Positions 35,557 to 44,368 are shown, numbered from the stretch's first letter. The stretch: DNA of 64,000 bases from Schlesneria sphaerica (GCF_044336245.1 NZ_CP172346.1:6820001-6884000); one strand, 5' to 3'. Program-made: numbers and translations. The notes: generated by a model not told the origin, from the letters alone.

Positions 35557-36594
35557 TCAACTTTGAAATTCTTCGAGAGACGCCAGTCGCTGTCTGGCTC
35601 GAGCGAACTGTTCGGCTTTTCGCGATTCCGTAATCGGCGCCGTCTGCGAGAACTCGCGGCGGCGGCGATCCTGCGCAAGGAATTCATTCAATAAAAGGCA
35701 GCACCATTTGATTCCGAAAACGGGAAACAAGAGCTCGACCCGGCGTTCCACTTCTCCCCACAGCTTACGATCCGAAAAGACGTGCAGCAGTTGCGATTGA
35801 TACTGGAGCGGGACGGGGACCTCTGGCTGCAGAAAGTAATCACAGACCAGTTTTGCAGGATCATCCCACCCGGCATACTCAAAATCGAAGAACCGCAGGC
35901 GGTCGTTTTCCGTGAGGAGCGCGTTGTGAAAGCCGAAATCCGACGGTGACAGACACCGCGACGAACGAGGCAGAAATTCCTCGAGTTCCGTTTGTGTAAC
36001 GCGACCCTTCACACGCGAAACGAGCTGTTTCCAGCGGGGCTCCAGTTCTCGCTCGCGCCAGTCAGAGAGGGACTGGCTGAGGTCATCGTTCACGGGAACC
36101 GCCGCCAGGCGGGAAATTCGTCGTTCGACGCAGTCGAGATGTTCCTTCAGTGAGAAACAGGCTTCTGCAGCATCACGAATCTTGGTTGCCGGAGGACTGT
36201 TCCGGTGCTCGTTAATGTCAGCGACGAAGCTTGCTGACTGTTCGACATGTCGTTCCGTGAGTTCGCTGGCGTTCAGTTTTCGACCGTCGAGAAATTCCGA
36301 GAGTGTGGCGTGCAGTGACCGATCAAAGGCCAATGGTTCGGGCCCCCATCGCACTCCGCACTGCCAGCAGAAGGTGGCCCACTCCCATTCCCTTTCCGCC
36401 CGATTCCACCCCTGATTCTGGTCGTGAAAGTAGTGCTTGAGTAACCACGTACCCCGAGTTCCCCGGACGCGAAACGTTCGATTGTTTCGGCCGCCGCTCA
36501 GGGGCTCGAGCGAGACCGCATCGTCCTTTCCGCATTGCTGCAGCAGGGCGTGTGCAATCTCCAGATCGAGCGGGGTGACAGGGGGTGGTGTCAT
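35557..36594 (-). CDS. Aminoglycoside-phosphotransferase/choline-kinase fold kinase
   Basis: 345 residues from the ATG at 36594, which overlaps the upstream HAD gene's stop by 4 nt (ATGA). Features of the APH-type kinase fold: the N-lobe 'LEPLSGGRNNRTFRVRG' with a later 'WLLKHYFHD' lysine; the catalytic loop LSPSDFGFHNALL (about residue 230), where the usual HxDxxxxN keeps Asp and Asn but has Pro in place of His; and the metal-binding 'FFDFEYAGWDDPAKLV'. Members phosphorylate small molecules such as sugars, choline or antibiotics. Its position as the last gene of a sugar-nucleotide operon makes a sugar kinase likelier than a resistance enzyme. The substrate is unknown. Confidence 0.82.
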   Translation of the reverse strand: MTPPPVTPLDLEIAHALLQQCGKDDAVSLEPLSGGRNNRTFRVRGTRGTWLLKHYFHDQNQGWNRAEREWEWATFCWQCGVRWGPEPLAFDRSLHATLSEFLDGRKLNASELTERHVEQSASFVADINEHRNSPPATKIRDAAEACFSLKEHLDCVERRISRLAAVPVNDDLSQSLSDWRERELEPRWKQLVSRVKGRVTQTELEEFLPRSSRCLSPSDFGFHNALLTENDRLRFFDFEYAGWDDPAKLVCDYFLQPEVPVPLQYQSQLLHVFSDRKLWGEVERRVELLFPVFGIKWCCLLLNEFLAQDRRRREFSQTAPITESRKAEQFARARQRLASLEEFQS

Positions 36595-37211
36595 GATTTG
36601 TCGGTGCACGGGAAAAGCGATGTCACGTCGTTCCACGCCTTCAGTCGGAGAATACCGGTCGGCAAATTGGGCTGCTCGGTGTGCGGGTCAAACAAGACTC
36701 GCTGGACACCGACCGGGAAACGGGGCTCGGTCAGAAGTTCGATCAGATCGTCGATGAACCAGTCGCAACCGGCATATGCGATGCGCTGCAATTTCTCTTC
36801 TTTGGTCAGTTCAAAGTAGACGTCCTGAAACAGGGATTGCTCTGAATTCGGGTTCCAGAGCCCCTTCTGCAAAAGCCAGGACTGCGCGGCGGCATGAAGA
36901 TCGACGGGGGATCCGGCGATCGGGGTTCGGGTCTTGTGACTGATGAGAACCAGTTCCGCTCCCCGCTCGTGCAGTTCCTTCAGTGCCGCCAGCATCCCTG
37001 GGAAAGGATCTGCTTCCAGAATCCGACTGCCGTACGCCAGCCCCTGAAGCTGCGTCCATCTCTCTTCGAGACCTCGTCGTCGCAGGTGATCACGGACCGC
37101 GTTCTTCCTGGGTGGAACAGACTCATCAACAAGACCCTGCTCACTGGCCAGTTTCCAGAAGAGTTGATCGTAGCAGACCAGCGTATTGTCAAAATCGATG
37201 CCGATTCTCAT
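36591..37211 (-). CDS. HAD-superfamily phosphatase-like protein
   Basis: 206 residues, ATG start. HAD motif I is IDFDNT (Asp6 nucleophile, Asp8 acid/base), motif II is VLISHKT (Ser), the motif III lysine is probably in TKEEKLQRIA, and motif IV is the acidic pair in WFIDDLIEL. A cap insertion covers about 20-70. HAD enzymes dephosphorylate phosphate esters. In heptose pathways GmhB, also a HAD enzyme, removes the C7 phosphate, and this gene lies in the same operon as an HldE-like kinase/nucleotidyltransferase, so a similar role is plausible. It is 87 nt downstream of the alcohol dehydrogenase gene and overlaps the next gene by 4 nt. Confidence 0.85.
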   Translation of the reverse strand: MRIGIDFDNTLVCYDQLFWKLASEQGLVDESVPPRKNAVRDHLRRRGLEERWTQLQGLAYGSRILEADPFPGMLAALKELHERGAELVLISHKTRTPIAGSPVDLHAAAQSWLLQKGLWNPNSEQSLFQDVYFELTKEEKLQRIAYAGCDWFIDDLIELLTEPRFPVGVQRVLFDPHTEQPNLPTGILRLKAWNDVTSLFPCTDKS

Positions 37212-37298
37212 ACGTCTACTTCAGGAGGAGGGTCAGGGCCGGGCGACTGTGATGGCAGCGGAAATCGCTGCGAATGGGCCCGCACGATGCGCTGAGCG

Positions 37299-38339
37299 TC
37301 AGATGCGTGACAGGTCAATCAGGGGACGAGGTACCAGCCCGGCTTCGAGGTCATTCAGGGCGTCGTTGATACCTGACAAGGGGTACTGTCTGGCCAGGAG
37401 ACTCTGCAGCGGCAGTTTCCCGGCGAGCAGCAGTCGCTGATATCGAGGGAAGTCTCGATCAGGGACGTTGTCGCCTCCCCAGGTCCCGATGATTCGCTTT
37501 CCCTGATTGAGCTGACGTGGGTCGAGTTGCCACGATTCCCCCTGCGGTGCATTTCCGGCGACGATTGCGGCTCCACCTTGAGCCCGTACCGATTCGAGAG
37601 CCTGCTGCATGACGGCAGCTCGTCCCGTGGCTTCGATGGCGATATCGACGCCTCCCGGAGAGATCGCCATGATCGATTCTACGGGGTTGGTTTCTGTAAC
37701 GCAGATCGTGTGAGACGCACCCAGCTCGCGCGCGAGATCCAGCTTGGACGGAAGCCGGTCGATGGCGATCAGGGGTGTGGCCCCACTGGCGCTGGCTGCG
37801 GCCAGGGCAGAAAGTCCGATTCCTCCAACGCCGAAGATAGCCACGCTCTGGCCTGTTCGAACGTTGGCCGTATTGAAGACCATCCCTGCGCCCGTCGGAA
37901 TGGCGCATCCCAGTAGAGCGGCCAGATCAAAGGGGAGGCCTTGGTCGAGCTTCGTCAACCGGTTTTCACTGATCACAGAATAGCGGCTGAATGTCGTGAT
38001 CCCCCCCGCGTTCACCTCTTTGCCATTCCACTGGTATTTGGTCCCCGGGACATCTCCCCCGCTCCCTTTGATCCACGACAGAACGACATGGTCTCCGGGT
38101 TGGACTCGAGTCACATTCGCCCCGACTTCGCGGACGATCCCACTCCCTTCATGGCCGAGGCAATGTGGCAGAAAGCGATCGGGACCGCGTCGGCCCCGTG
38201 CTTCCAGGACCTGCGTGTGACAGACGCCACTAAACGCGATTTCGACGAGGGCCTGGCCCGGCTTGAGGGCTGGGATTTCCAGATCGACGAGTTCCAGAGG
38301 TTGCGACAGTTCAACAAGGATGGCCGCTGGGGTTTTCAT
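37299..38339 (-). CDS. Zinc-dependent medium-chain alcohol dehydrogenase lacking the structural zinc site
   Basis: 346 residues; the ATG overlaps the preceding gene's stop by 4 nt. The catalytic zinc ligands of the class are visible in GVCHTQV (Cys about 39), CLGHEGSG (His about 61, with Glu) and LLGCAIPTG (Cys about 145). The NAD(P)-binding Rossmann fold begins IFGVGGIGLSALAAA. The segment that should carry the four structural-zinc cysteines (after 'PGDHVVLSWI') contains Gly, Asn and Lys but no Cys cluster, so the structural lobe is lost or altered. It probably oxidises or reduces a sugar or alcohol intermediate of the surrounding pathway. It is the only oxidoreductase besides the SDR protein in this operon. 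Confidence 0.88.
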   Translation of the reverse strand: MKTPAAILVELSQPLELVDLEIPALKPGQALVEIAFSGVCHTQVLEARGRRGPDRFLPHCLGHEGSGIVREVGANVTRVQPGDHVVLSWIKGSGGDVPGTKYQWNGKEVNAGGITTFSRYSVISENRLTKLDQGLPFDLAALLGCAIPTGAGMVFNTANVRTGQSVAIFGVGGIGLSALAAASASGATPLIAIDRLPSKLDLARELGASHTICVTETNPVESIMAISPGGVDIAIEATGRAAVMQQALESVRAQGGAAIVAGNAPQGESWQLDPRQLNQGKRIIGTWGGDNVPDRDFPRYQRLLLAGKLPLQSLLARQYPLSGINDALNDLEAGLVPRPLIDLSRI

Positions 38340-39298
38340 GGGGAGATCCGATTCGAGGTGTCGCTGTCAGTCTGGGACTGTTCCCACGCGGAGTCGATGT
38401 CCTGAGACAGACGTTCTGGCGTCAGTCCTGCCGCGTGTCGGGCATGTTCTTGTTCGCCCGTGTGATGAAGAATTTCGTCAGGGGTCCCGAATCGAAGCAG
38501 CCGAGCCCCGGGACAGACTTGGTCGGCGCGCCATTCCGCGACCGCACCACCCAATCCACCGATCCGCGAGTGCTCTTCGATGGTGACGACCAGTTTCGTG
38601 TTACGGAAGACCTCGGCCAGCAGGTGCTCATCCAGTGGCTTTACTGTGTGCACACTGTAGACGGCGGCTGAGATACCCCGCTGCTGAAGTCGATCCGCAG
38701 TTTCGAGGACGATGGGCAATAATGTCCCCGTTCCGAGTAACGCAATGTCGCTTCCCTGGCGCAGGGGAAAGGCCGTGCCGATCGTCAGCCCTGGCTGTTC
38801 GGCATGCACCGTGGGCTCACCCTTCTTTCCGATTCGAATGTAGGAAGGGCCGGACAGATTGACTGCCGATCCCAGCAGGGACCGCAGCTCCCAGGCATCG
38901 GCGGGTGAGAGCACCGTCATGCCGGGTAACGCACGCAGGACTGCCAGGTCTTCGCACGAGTGATGCGTAGGGCCGTTTGCAGCGTACCCGAGTCCCGAGC
39001 CGACACCGACGATCACCACCGGTTGTTTGAGATAGCACAGATCGACCCGAATCTGCTCATAAGCCCGGTAGACGGCGAACGAGGCGATCGTATACGCGAC
39101 GGGCTTCAAGCCCTGCAGCGCCAATCCGGCCGCGATTCCGATCATGTCAGCTTCTGCGACACCGACATTGTAGAAGCGATCGGGATGCCTGTCTTTGAAA
39201 TCGTTGAACAGCCGATTACCAATATCGCCGCTCAGCAGCACAATCCGGGGATCCTGATCAGCGAGAGCGGTGATCTCGTCAGCGAATGCGTTTCTCAT
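38336..39298 (-). CDS. Split transketolase, C-terminal (pyrimidine-binding plus C) subunit
   Basis: 320 residues; starts inside the stop codon of the N-terminal subunit (4-nt overlap). It contains the transketolase pyrimidine-binding domain: 'FYNVGVAEADMIGIAAGLAL' holds the catalytic Glu that activates thiamine diphosphate, followed by 'AYTIASFAVYRAYEQIRVDL' and 'THHSCEDLAVLRALPGMTV'. The C-terminal domain (about 190-300) follows with 'VTIEEHSRIGGLGGAVAEW'. Full-length transketolases fuse these parts; here they are separate genes, as seen for some polysaccharide-pathway and sulfonate-type enzymes and for archaeal transketolases. With its partner it would transfer two-carbon units between sugar phosphates. 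The operon context suggests a specialised substrate. Confidence 0.92.
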   Translation of the reverse strand: MRNAFADEITALADQDPRIVLLSGDIGNRLFNDFKDRHPDRFYNVGVAEADMIGIAAGLALQGLKPVAYTIASFAVYRAYEQIRVDLCYLKQPVVIVGVGSGLGYAANGPTHHSCEDLAVLRALPGMTVLSPADAWELRSLLGSAVNLSGPSYIRIGKKGEPTVHAEQPGLTIGTAFPLRQGSDIALLGTGTLLPIVLETADRLQQRGISAAVYSVHTVKPLDEHLLAEVFRNTKLVVTIEEHSRIGGLGGAVAEWRADQVCPGARLLRFGTPDEILHHTGEQEHARHAAGLTPERLSQDIDSAWEQSQTDSDTSNRISP

Positions 39299-40164
39299 GA
39301 GAGTTGCAGCTCCGCTCTGGCTCGTTCCAGTTCCGCTGCCGTCGGTATGCGGTAGTGCCAGTTGTTGTCATCTTCCATGAACGAGACCCCCTTCCCTTTC
39401 AGGGTATGGGCAATCAGTGCGGTCGGGCGCCCGTCCGGATCCGGGGCTTTATTCAGCCACTCGACCAGCTCAGCCAGATTGTGCCCATCAACCTCGACAG
39501 CACGCCATCCGAAGGCCGCCCACTTCTCTTTCAACGGGCTGAGCGATGTCACTTCATCGCTGCGACCTGTGGCCTGCCATTTGTTGTAATCGATCATCAC
39601 CGTCAATCGGTCCAGTTTCTGTGCAGGAGCGAACAGAGCCCCCTCCCAGACGGACCCTTCGTTGCATTCTCCGTCGCTCATCAGGACATGGATCCGGTTC
39701 TGGCGGCCTTGAATCCTGGCGGCGAGTGCCATTCCGATGGCGATCGGAAGTCCGTGCCCCAGTGATCCTGTCGCCGCGACGATTCCCGGAGTCCCCGGAC
39801 TGGGATGTTCTCCTAAAGGGCTACCGGGTTCGGCATAGCTGTCGAGCCAGTTCTCGGGGAAAAAGCCTTTCATCGCCAAGGCGGCGTAAAGAGTGGTCGC
39901 TGCATGTCCCTTGCTCAGCAGGAAGCAGTCCTGCTCTGCATCGTCCCCGTTGGGCGACGGAGGATTGGCCGTTCCCCAGTAGGCAGCAACGACCATTTCA
40001 ACGCACGAGAGAGATGAACCCAGATGTGCCGTTTTGGCCTGGTGTGACAGTCCCAGAACGTGACTGCGAATCCGTTTGGCAAGAATCTGCAACTCGTCGA
40101 TCGTCGGAATCGGCCGAGCCGTCGCGGGCAATGTTGAGGTCGATGTCACGGCGCTCGGTTCCAT
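39295..40164 (-). CDS. Split transketolase, N-terminal (diphosphate-binding) subunit
   Basis: 289 residues from the ATG at 40164, sharing one base with the upstream gene's stop (TGATG); the GTG one codon earlier is unlikely. Thiamine-diphosphate motifs: HLGSSLSCVE near residue 45, SKGHAA (about 80), 'GSLGHGLPIAIGMALAA' and the metal/diphosphate site MSDGECNEGSVWEGALFA with the later IDYNKWQ. The usual Gly of the GDG motif is Ser here, while the Glu and Asn ligands are retained. The N-terminal 20 residues are a Thr/Ala/Pro tail. It pairs with the C-terminal subunit whose gene overlaps its stop. Confidence 0.92.
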   Translation of the reverse strand: MEPSAVTSTSTLPATARPIPTIDELQILAKRIRSHVLGLSHQAKTAHLGSSLSCVEMVVAAYWGTANPPSPNGDDAEQDCFLLSKGHAATTLYAALAMKGFFPENWLDSYAEPGSPLGEHPSPGTPGIVAATGSLGHGLPIAIGMALAARIQGRQNRIHVLMSDGECNEGSVWEGALFAPAQKLDRLTVMIDYNKWQATGRSDEVTSLSPLKEKWAAFGWRAVEVDGHNLAELVEWLNKAPDPDGRPTALIAHTLKGKGVSFMEDDNNWHYRIPTAAELERARAELQLS

Positions 40165-41201
40165 CACTTCAGCTCAACTTCCTGCATGCGTTTGATGTTG
40201 AAGTAGGTTGAACGTGTCATGGAGTCGGGCAGCTTGCCAGCTCGGAAGGCCGCCACGAGGCCACGGACCGCGTCGTCGATCGATCGACATGGCCGATACC
40301 CCAGCACCTTCAGAATCTTTTCCGATGAGATGTGGTACGACCGGAGATCATCTGATGGGGTCGTCACAATCTCAATATCGTTCCAGCCCATTTCCTGTTC
40401 GACCACCCGTTTCACGATGGTTGCGAGTGCAGCCACGCTGTGGTTTTCATAACCCGCGTTGAAAATCTGGCCTGCAATCCGCTCGGCTGGTTCTTGAAGG
40501 ACTTGCAGGTACAGGTCGGCCATATCTTCAACGTGAAAATTCGGACGAAGCTGCGTTCCACCGAAGACAGTGATCTTCCGGTTGTTGAGGGCATGATTGG
40601 TCAGGATGTTGACGGTCAGATCGAGCCGTTGTCGGGGAGAGTAGCCGCAGAGTGTGGCGGGACGCAGGACGAGCGTCGTGAAGTCGGGGGCCTGTTGCTG
40701 GAGCAGAATCGGTTCGCAGTCGGCTTTGTAACGGCTGTAGTCCGTTAAGGGTTTCAGTGGATGATCCTCGGTCACGTTGGGAGCATCACTGATCCCATAC
40801 ACGCTCGAGGACGACGCAAACACAAAGCGCCGAACGCCCGCTTCCCGACTCAGTCTCACGAGGGGGGGAAACGCATCAAGATTAATCGAGCGTCCCAGCA
40901 CGGGATTCAACTCAAAACTGGGGTCGTTGCTGATGCATGCCAGATGAATGACGGCATCGCAACCGGCAACCGCTTTCGCGACGAGGGACTCGTTCCGCAG
41001 GTCCCCTTCAAACTCGGTCAAGCGGTCACATCGGCAATCGTCGAAGACTTGTTTGCCGTAAAGGTAGAGATCCAGCACGTGCACGTGATAGCCGGCTTGC
41101 AGCAGTCGGGGAACCAGGACTGCACCGGCGTAGCCCGCCCCGCCCGTCACCAGAACAGTTTTGATAGAATTCAAGGTGATTGCCCCGTCATTCATTTCCA
41201 T
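40164..41201 (-). CDS. Extended SDR NAD-dependent sugar epimerase/dehydratase
   Basis: 345 residues, ATG start 3 nt after the stop of the HldE-like gene. Classical extended SDR: GGAGYAG nucleotide-binding loop after TVLVT (about 15-27), Ser triad member in 'FASSSSVYGISD' (about 130), and the YSRYK catalytic Tyr/Lys pair (about 155). Substrate-domain blocks are 'LRPATLCGYSPRQRLDLTVN' and 'NFHVEDMADLYLQVL'. Such enzymes epimerise, dehydrate or reduce NDP-sugars. Placement directly after a kinase/nucleotidyltransferase that would make the NDP-sugar suggests it acts on that product, analogous to HldD after HldE, though overall it looks like a general sugar-nucleotide SDR. Confidence 0.9.
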   Translation of the reverse strand: MEMNDGAITLNSIKTVLVTGGAGYAGAVLVPRLLQAGYHVHVLDLYLYGKQVFDDCRCDRLTEFEGDLRNESLVAKAVAGCDAVIHLACISNDPSFELNPVLGRSINLDAFPPLVRLSREAGVRRFVFASSSSVYGISDAPNVTEDHPLKPLTDYSRYKADCEPILLQQQAPDFTTLVLRPATLCGYSPRQRLDLTVNILTNHALNNRKITVFGGTQLRPNFHVEDMADLYLQVLQEPAERIAGQIFNAGYENHSVAALATIVKRVVEQEMGWNDIEIVTTPSDDLRSYHISSEKILKVLGYRPCRSIDDAVRGLVAAFRAGKLPDSMTRSTYFNIKRMQEVELK

Positions 41202-41204
41202 GGG

Positions 41205-42749
41205 TTATTTCAGCAAATGTTCGATATGGCGTGAGAGTGGAATTCGCTCGATCGGCGATTGATTGCCGACGGTGGCCACGGCCTGTGCTCCGACGACGTT
41301 TCCGATGAAGCCCAGCACTTCCATGGGAGCGTTTTGTGCCGCGCAAAGCGATGTAATCGACAGGAAGGCGTCCCCTGCGCCGATTCGATCGACCACGTTC
41401 GAGGCGAAAGCGGGCACATCGACGTGCCCCACATCCTGCTGGTAGGTACAGCATCCCTTCTTTCCACGGGTCACGACAACACGAGGACAGTTCAACCGGC
41501 GGGAGACATCTTCCATCATCGGTTTGAGATCACTGCGTCGATCACGCGACTCCAGCCGCATTTCATTTTCAGCAATGCAGATGTAATCGGCCCGGGGATA
41601 GTTGGAAATGACATGATATCCCTGATTTCCCGCATTTGCCTGCGTGTTGACGGCGAGAAAGCGACTTTCGCGGCAGAGCAGGTCAATCATTTCCCGGGTC
41701 AGAAACCCATGCCCAGAATCAATCACAATCACCACGTCGAACTGGTTCAGCCGACCTGCAATGGCGGACGTCCAGGCCTGGCTTTCGGCAATCGTGGGAC
41801 GCTCGTCATTCAGCTCATAGACTTCGAACAGTTTGCTGTAGAAGTACTGTTCGATGAATCGTCGTTTGACGATCGTCGGCGAACGCTCTCGAATCAGAAA
41901 TCCCGCGTCGATATGGGGTTTCAACCGGGACCGAATGAAGTCTTCCTCGGAATTGATTTCGCCGAGAATGGAGTGCAGGGTGACATTGTCGCAAAAGCCG
42001 GCAACGTGATTGGCGACTGCGGCCGCCCCCCCGACGAAACGGTCATTGTTCAGCGACTTCACGACAAGAGTCGGTTCTTTCGATGACTTGCCGATCGCTT
42101 CGACATATTGATAGTCATCGATCACGGTTTCGCCGACAACCAGGACTTTCAGTTTGCGAGCCTGATCGAGAAATTTCAGAATTTCGCCGGTTGAAGTCCG
42201 CTGCGAGAAATCGGCGAGATAGTCGCTCACCTCTTGCGGGAAGACCGAGAGATGCCGGTTGACGAGGTGTGAAGCGCTGAAGGTCACGTCATCGGTGAAT
42301 TCCAGCTTTCCCCCGACAGAGACGATCGCCTCCTCTTCCAGCTTGATCGCACCAGTCAGATCTTTTCCTCCGCGGAATTCCGATCCTTTCACGAACACAT
42401 TCGGGCGCAGGGTTTGAATCGTCTCGATCGCCGTGGGCCACAGATTGATGCCCACGTAATCGACTGTTTCCAGTGCGGCAATCGCTTCGGCTCGAAGTTC
42501 GTCCGGAAAGACGGGACGATGAGGGCCCTTGTTCACGAAGCGATCAGGGGTGACGGTGACGACCAGCAGATCTCCCAGAGACTTCGCCGCCGCAAAATGG
42601 CGAATGTGTCCGATGTGCATCGGGTCGAAGACCCCATGGCAGTGGATGACGCGTTTTCCTTCCGCCTGGCGTGCCGCGATTTCCGCAGCCAACTGCTCGA
42701 TCGACCCTATTTTGCGACGTGCGCTGTCGTGAGATGCGGAGGACGCCAT
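41205..42749 (-). CDS. Domain-swapped HldE-like nucleotidyltransferase/PfkB sugar kinase
   Basis: 514 residues from the ATG at 42749 (TTG one codon upstream less likely). The N-terminal domain (about 15-165) is a cytidylyltransferase/adenylyltransferase with GVFDPMHIGHI (residues 39-49, the HxGH nucleotide motif) and 'KGSEFRGGKDL'. A linker (about 165-200) leads to a PfkB/ribokinase domain (about 200-510) with 'DRFVGGAAAVANHVA' near 240-250 and the catalytic DRIGAGDAF (GAGD 457-460). Canonical HldE has the kinase first and the nucleotidyltransferase second; here the order is reversed. The enzyme would phosphorylate a sugar phosphate at C1 and activate it as an NDP-sugar. The sugar (heptose or other) cannot be read from sequence. 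Confidence 0.88.
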   Translation of the reverse strand: MASSASHDSARRKIGSIEQLAAEIAARQAEGKRVIHCHGVFDPMHIGHIRHFAAAKSLGDLLVVTVTPDRFVNKGPHRPVFPDELRAEAIAALETVDYVGINLWPTAIETIQTLRPNVFVKGSEFRGGKDLTGAIKLEEEAIVSVGGKLEFTDDVTFSASHLVNRHLSVFPQEVSDYLADFSQRTSTGEILKFLDQARKLKVLVVGETVIDDYQYVEAIGKSSKEPTLVVKSLNNDRFVGGAAAVANHVAGFCDNVTLHSILGEINSEEDFIRSRLKPHIDAGFLIRERSPTIVKRRFIEQYFYSKLFEVYELNDERPTIAESQAWTSAIAGRLNQFDVVIVIDSGHGFLTREMIDLLCRESRFLAVNTQANAGNQGYHVISNYPRADYICIAENEMRLESRDRRSDLKPMMEDVSRRLNCPRVVVTRGKKGCCTYQQDVGHVDVPAFASNVVDRIGAGDAFLSITSLCAAQNAPMEVLGFIGNVVGAQAVATVGNQSPIERIPLSRHIEHLLK

Positions 42750-43066
42750 CAATTGTCCCGGTCAATTTCAAAAATTGCGAGTCGATCTCTGGAGGAAGTT
42801 TCAAGGTTCCCGCTCCGTTCGTCAATGTGGAGCGGCCCAAATTTCCCCGTGGGTAATGCCCCCTGCCACGGGGGCCTGTCTCTCCCTCGCACGTATGAAT
42901 TCTCCCGCATGAGTCTCTCAGTCACGGTGCATGCGCCGTCGTTTCCCACAGACTCTTATCATCTTCGGTCAGTTGCGTGTGGCCCACTGCGGATGGATGC
43001 AAAGACATACGTCGTCCGGACGGTGACTGTTTGACGACAGGCGAATCTCCTGACGCGCTTGCGGAC
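42750..43066 (-). other. Gap of 317 nt with a GC-rich hairpin
   Basis: Within the operon, between the ABC ATPase and HldE-like genes. CCCCGTGG (42845-42852) pairs perfectly with CCACGGGG (42866-42873) over a 13-nt loop. It could attenuate or process the transcript, or mark an internal promoter region for the biosynthetic genes. There is no coding similarity. Confidence 0.45.
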
Positions 43067-44368
43067 TTAGCTCTGTACGGTGTTCCAGGGAAGTCGGGGG
43101 CGGATCACGGGGCCGGTCCAATTCCCGAAGTATTCTTCTCGCATGGAACCGGTATCATGGACGTCGAACGTCAGGACCGACTCCTGCAGGATGGTGGTTT
43201 TCTGAGGCACCCGCCCGACGATGGCAGAGATCGTATACCGCCCCTCATTCAGGAAGTTACCCGGGATTGTGCAGGTCGATTCGAACAGTCCTACCGGTTG
43301 CGGAGTGCCATACCAGGGATCATCGGTCGAACTGATCGCTTTGACGTTGGAAGTCGCCAGAACGAATGTCCCGTTCGAATCTTTCAGCCACAATGCCGCA
43401 TAGAGCTGCTGGTTGGGAATCAAATTCCAGTAACTGATTTTGACCGAGATATCGTGTGCGATATCGACGTCGGCCGTAGCCCCTTCGACTTCTGACTGGA
43501 CGACGCGAACGGCATGTAACCGCACCATGTCGTTGCCGGGAGCGGTTTCCTGTGACGGCCAGACGACTTCACCGGATGCCGACCTGACGTTGGCCAGATA
43601 CTGCTTCACCACTTCGGCGGGGGTCCCGTTGGCAGTGATTTTTCCTTTTTCCAGCAGGATTGCCCGCTTACACAAATTTGTGATCACGGGCAGACTATGA
43701 GATACGATCAGGACCGTCTTGCCCTGTCGACTGGCCGATCCCATTTTGCCCAGGCATTTCTGCTGAAAGGCGGCATCGCCGACCGCCAGCACTTCATCCA
43801 CAATCAGAATCTCGGGTTCCAGATGCGCCGCGACGGCAAACGCCAGTCGCACGTACATCCCGCTGGAATAGTGTTTGACGGCGGTATCCAGAAAGCGTTC
43901 AACTTCTGAAAAGGCGACAATCTCGTCAAATTTTTTGCGGATCTCGCGGCGCGTCATCCCCAGGACGGCACCGTTCATGAAGATGTTTTCCCGGCCGGTC
44001 AGTTCCGGGTGAAATCCTGTGCCGACCTCCAGCAAACTGCCGACCCGGCCCCGGATTTCAATCCGTCCATGTGTTGGGTAGGTAATTCGTGAAAGCAGCT
44101 TCAAAAGCGTGCTTTTGCCCGCCCCGTTTCGACCAATGAAACCGACGACTTCCCCCCGCTGAATTTCAAAGGACACGTCGTCGAGAGCCTGGAACATTTC
44201 GGGCGAGTTCGTCGGGGACGCACCACGTGCGGACATCAGTCGACGGGGTAGCCGCGCCAGATTGGTCGCCACGTTCTCGATCAGTTCCGAGAACCGGTGG
44301 TAGGAGACGCGATGCCCTAAACGAAAAGACTTTGTCAGTCCTTCAACACGTAAAGCGAAATCGCTCAC
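43067..44368 (-). CDS. Wzt-like ABC transporter ATPase for polysaccharide/O-antigen export
   Basis: 433 residues from the GTG at 44368, preceded by AGGA; the frame is open 80 codons further but without similarity. The nucleotide-binding domain (about 1-250) has Walker A GRNGAGKST, an ABC signature in the form HYSSGMYVRLAF, Walker B ILIVDEVLAVGD and the H-loop VSHS. The C-terminal half (about 275-433) is a beta-rich Wzt-C-type domain ('VKISYWNLIPNQQLYAALWL'), which in O-antigen exporters binds the modified glycan end. The family exports lipid-linked glycans together with a Wzm permease; no permease gene is in the window, so it may lie elsewhere. It appears to be the first gene of the sugar operon. 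Confidence 0.9.
   Translation of the reverse strand: MSDFALRVEGLTKSFRLGHRVSYHRFSELIENVATNLARLPRRLMSARGASPTNSPEMFQALDDVSFEIQRGEVVGFIGRNGAGKSTLLKLLSRITYPTHGRIEIRGRVGSLLEVGTGFHPELTGRENIFMNGAVLGMTRREIRKKFDEIVAFSEVERFLDTAVKHYSSGMYVRLAFAVAAHLEPEILIVDEVLAVGDAAFQQKCLGKMGSASRQGKTVLIVSHSLPVITNLCKRAILLEKGKITANGTPAEVVKQYLANVRSASGEVVWPSQETAPGNDMVRLHAVRVVQSEVEGATADVDIAHDISVKISYWNLIPNQQLYAALWLKDSNGTFVLATSNVKAISSTDDPWYGTPQPVGLFESTCTIPGNFLNEGRYTISAIVGRVPQKTTILQESVLTFDVHDTGSMREEYFGNWTGPVIRPRLPWNTVQS

Noticed and set aside
35557..36594. Antibiotic resistance kinase
   Set aside because: The fold is that of aminoglycoside phosphotransferases, but the gene is the coupled last member of a sugar-nucleotide operon and its catalytic loop lacks the usual His; a sugar or small-molecule kinase is more likely.
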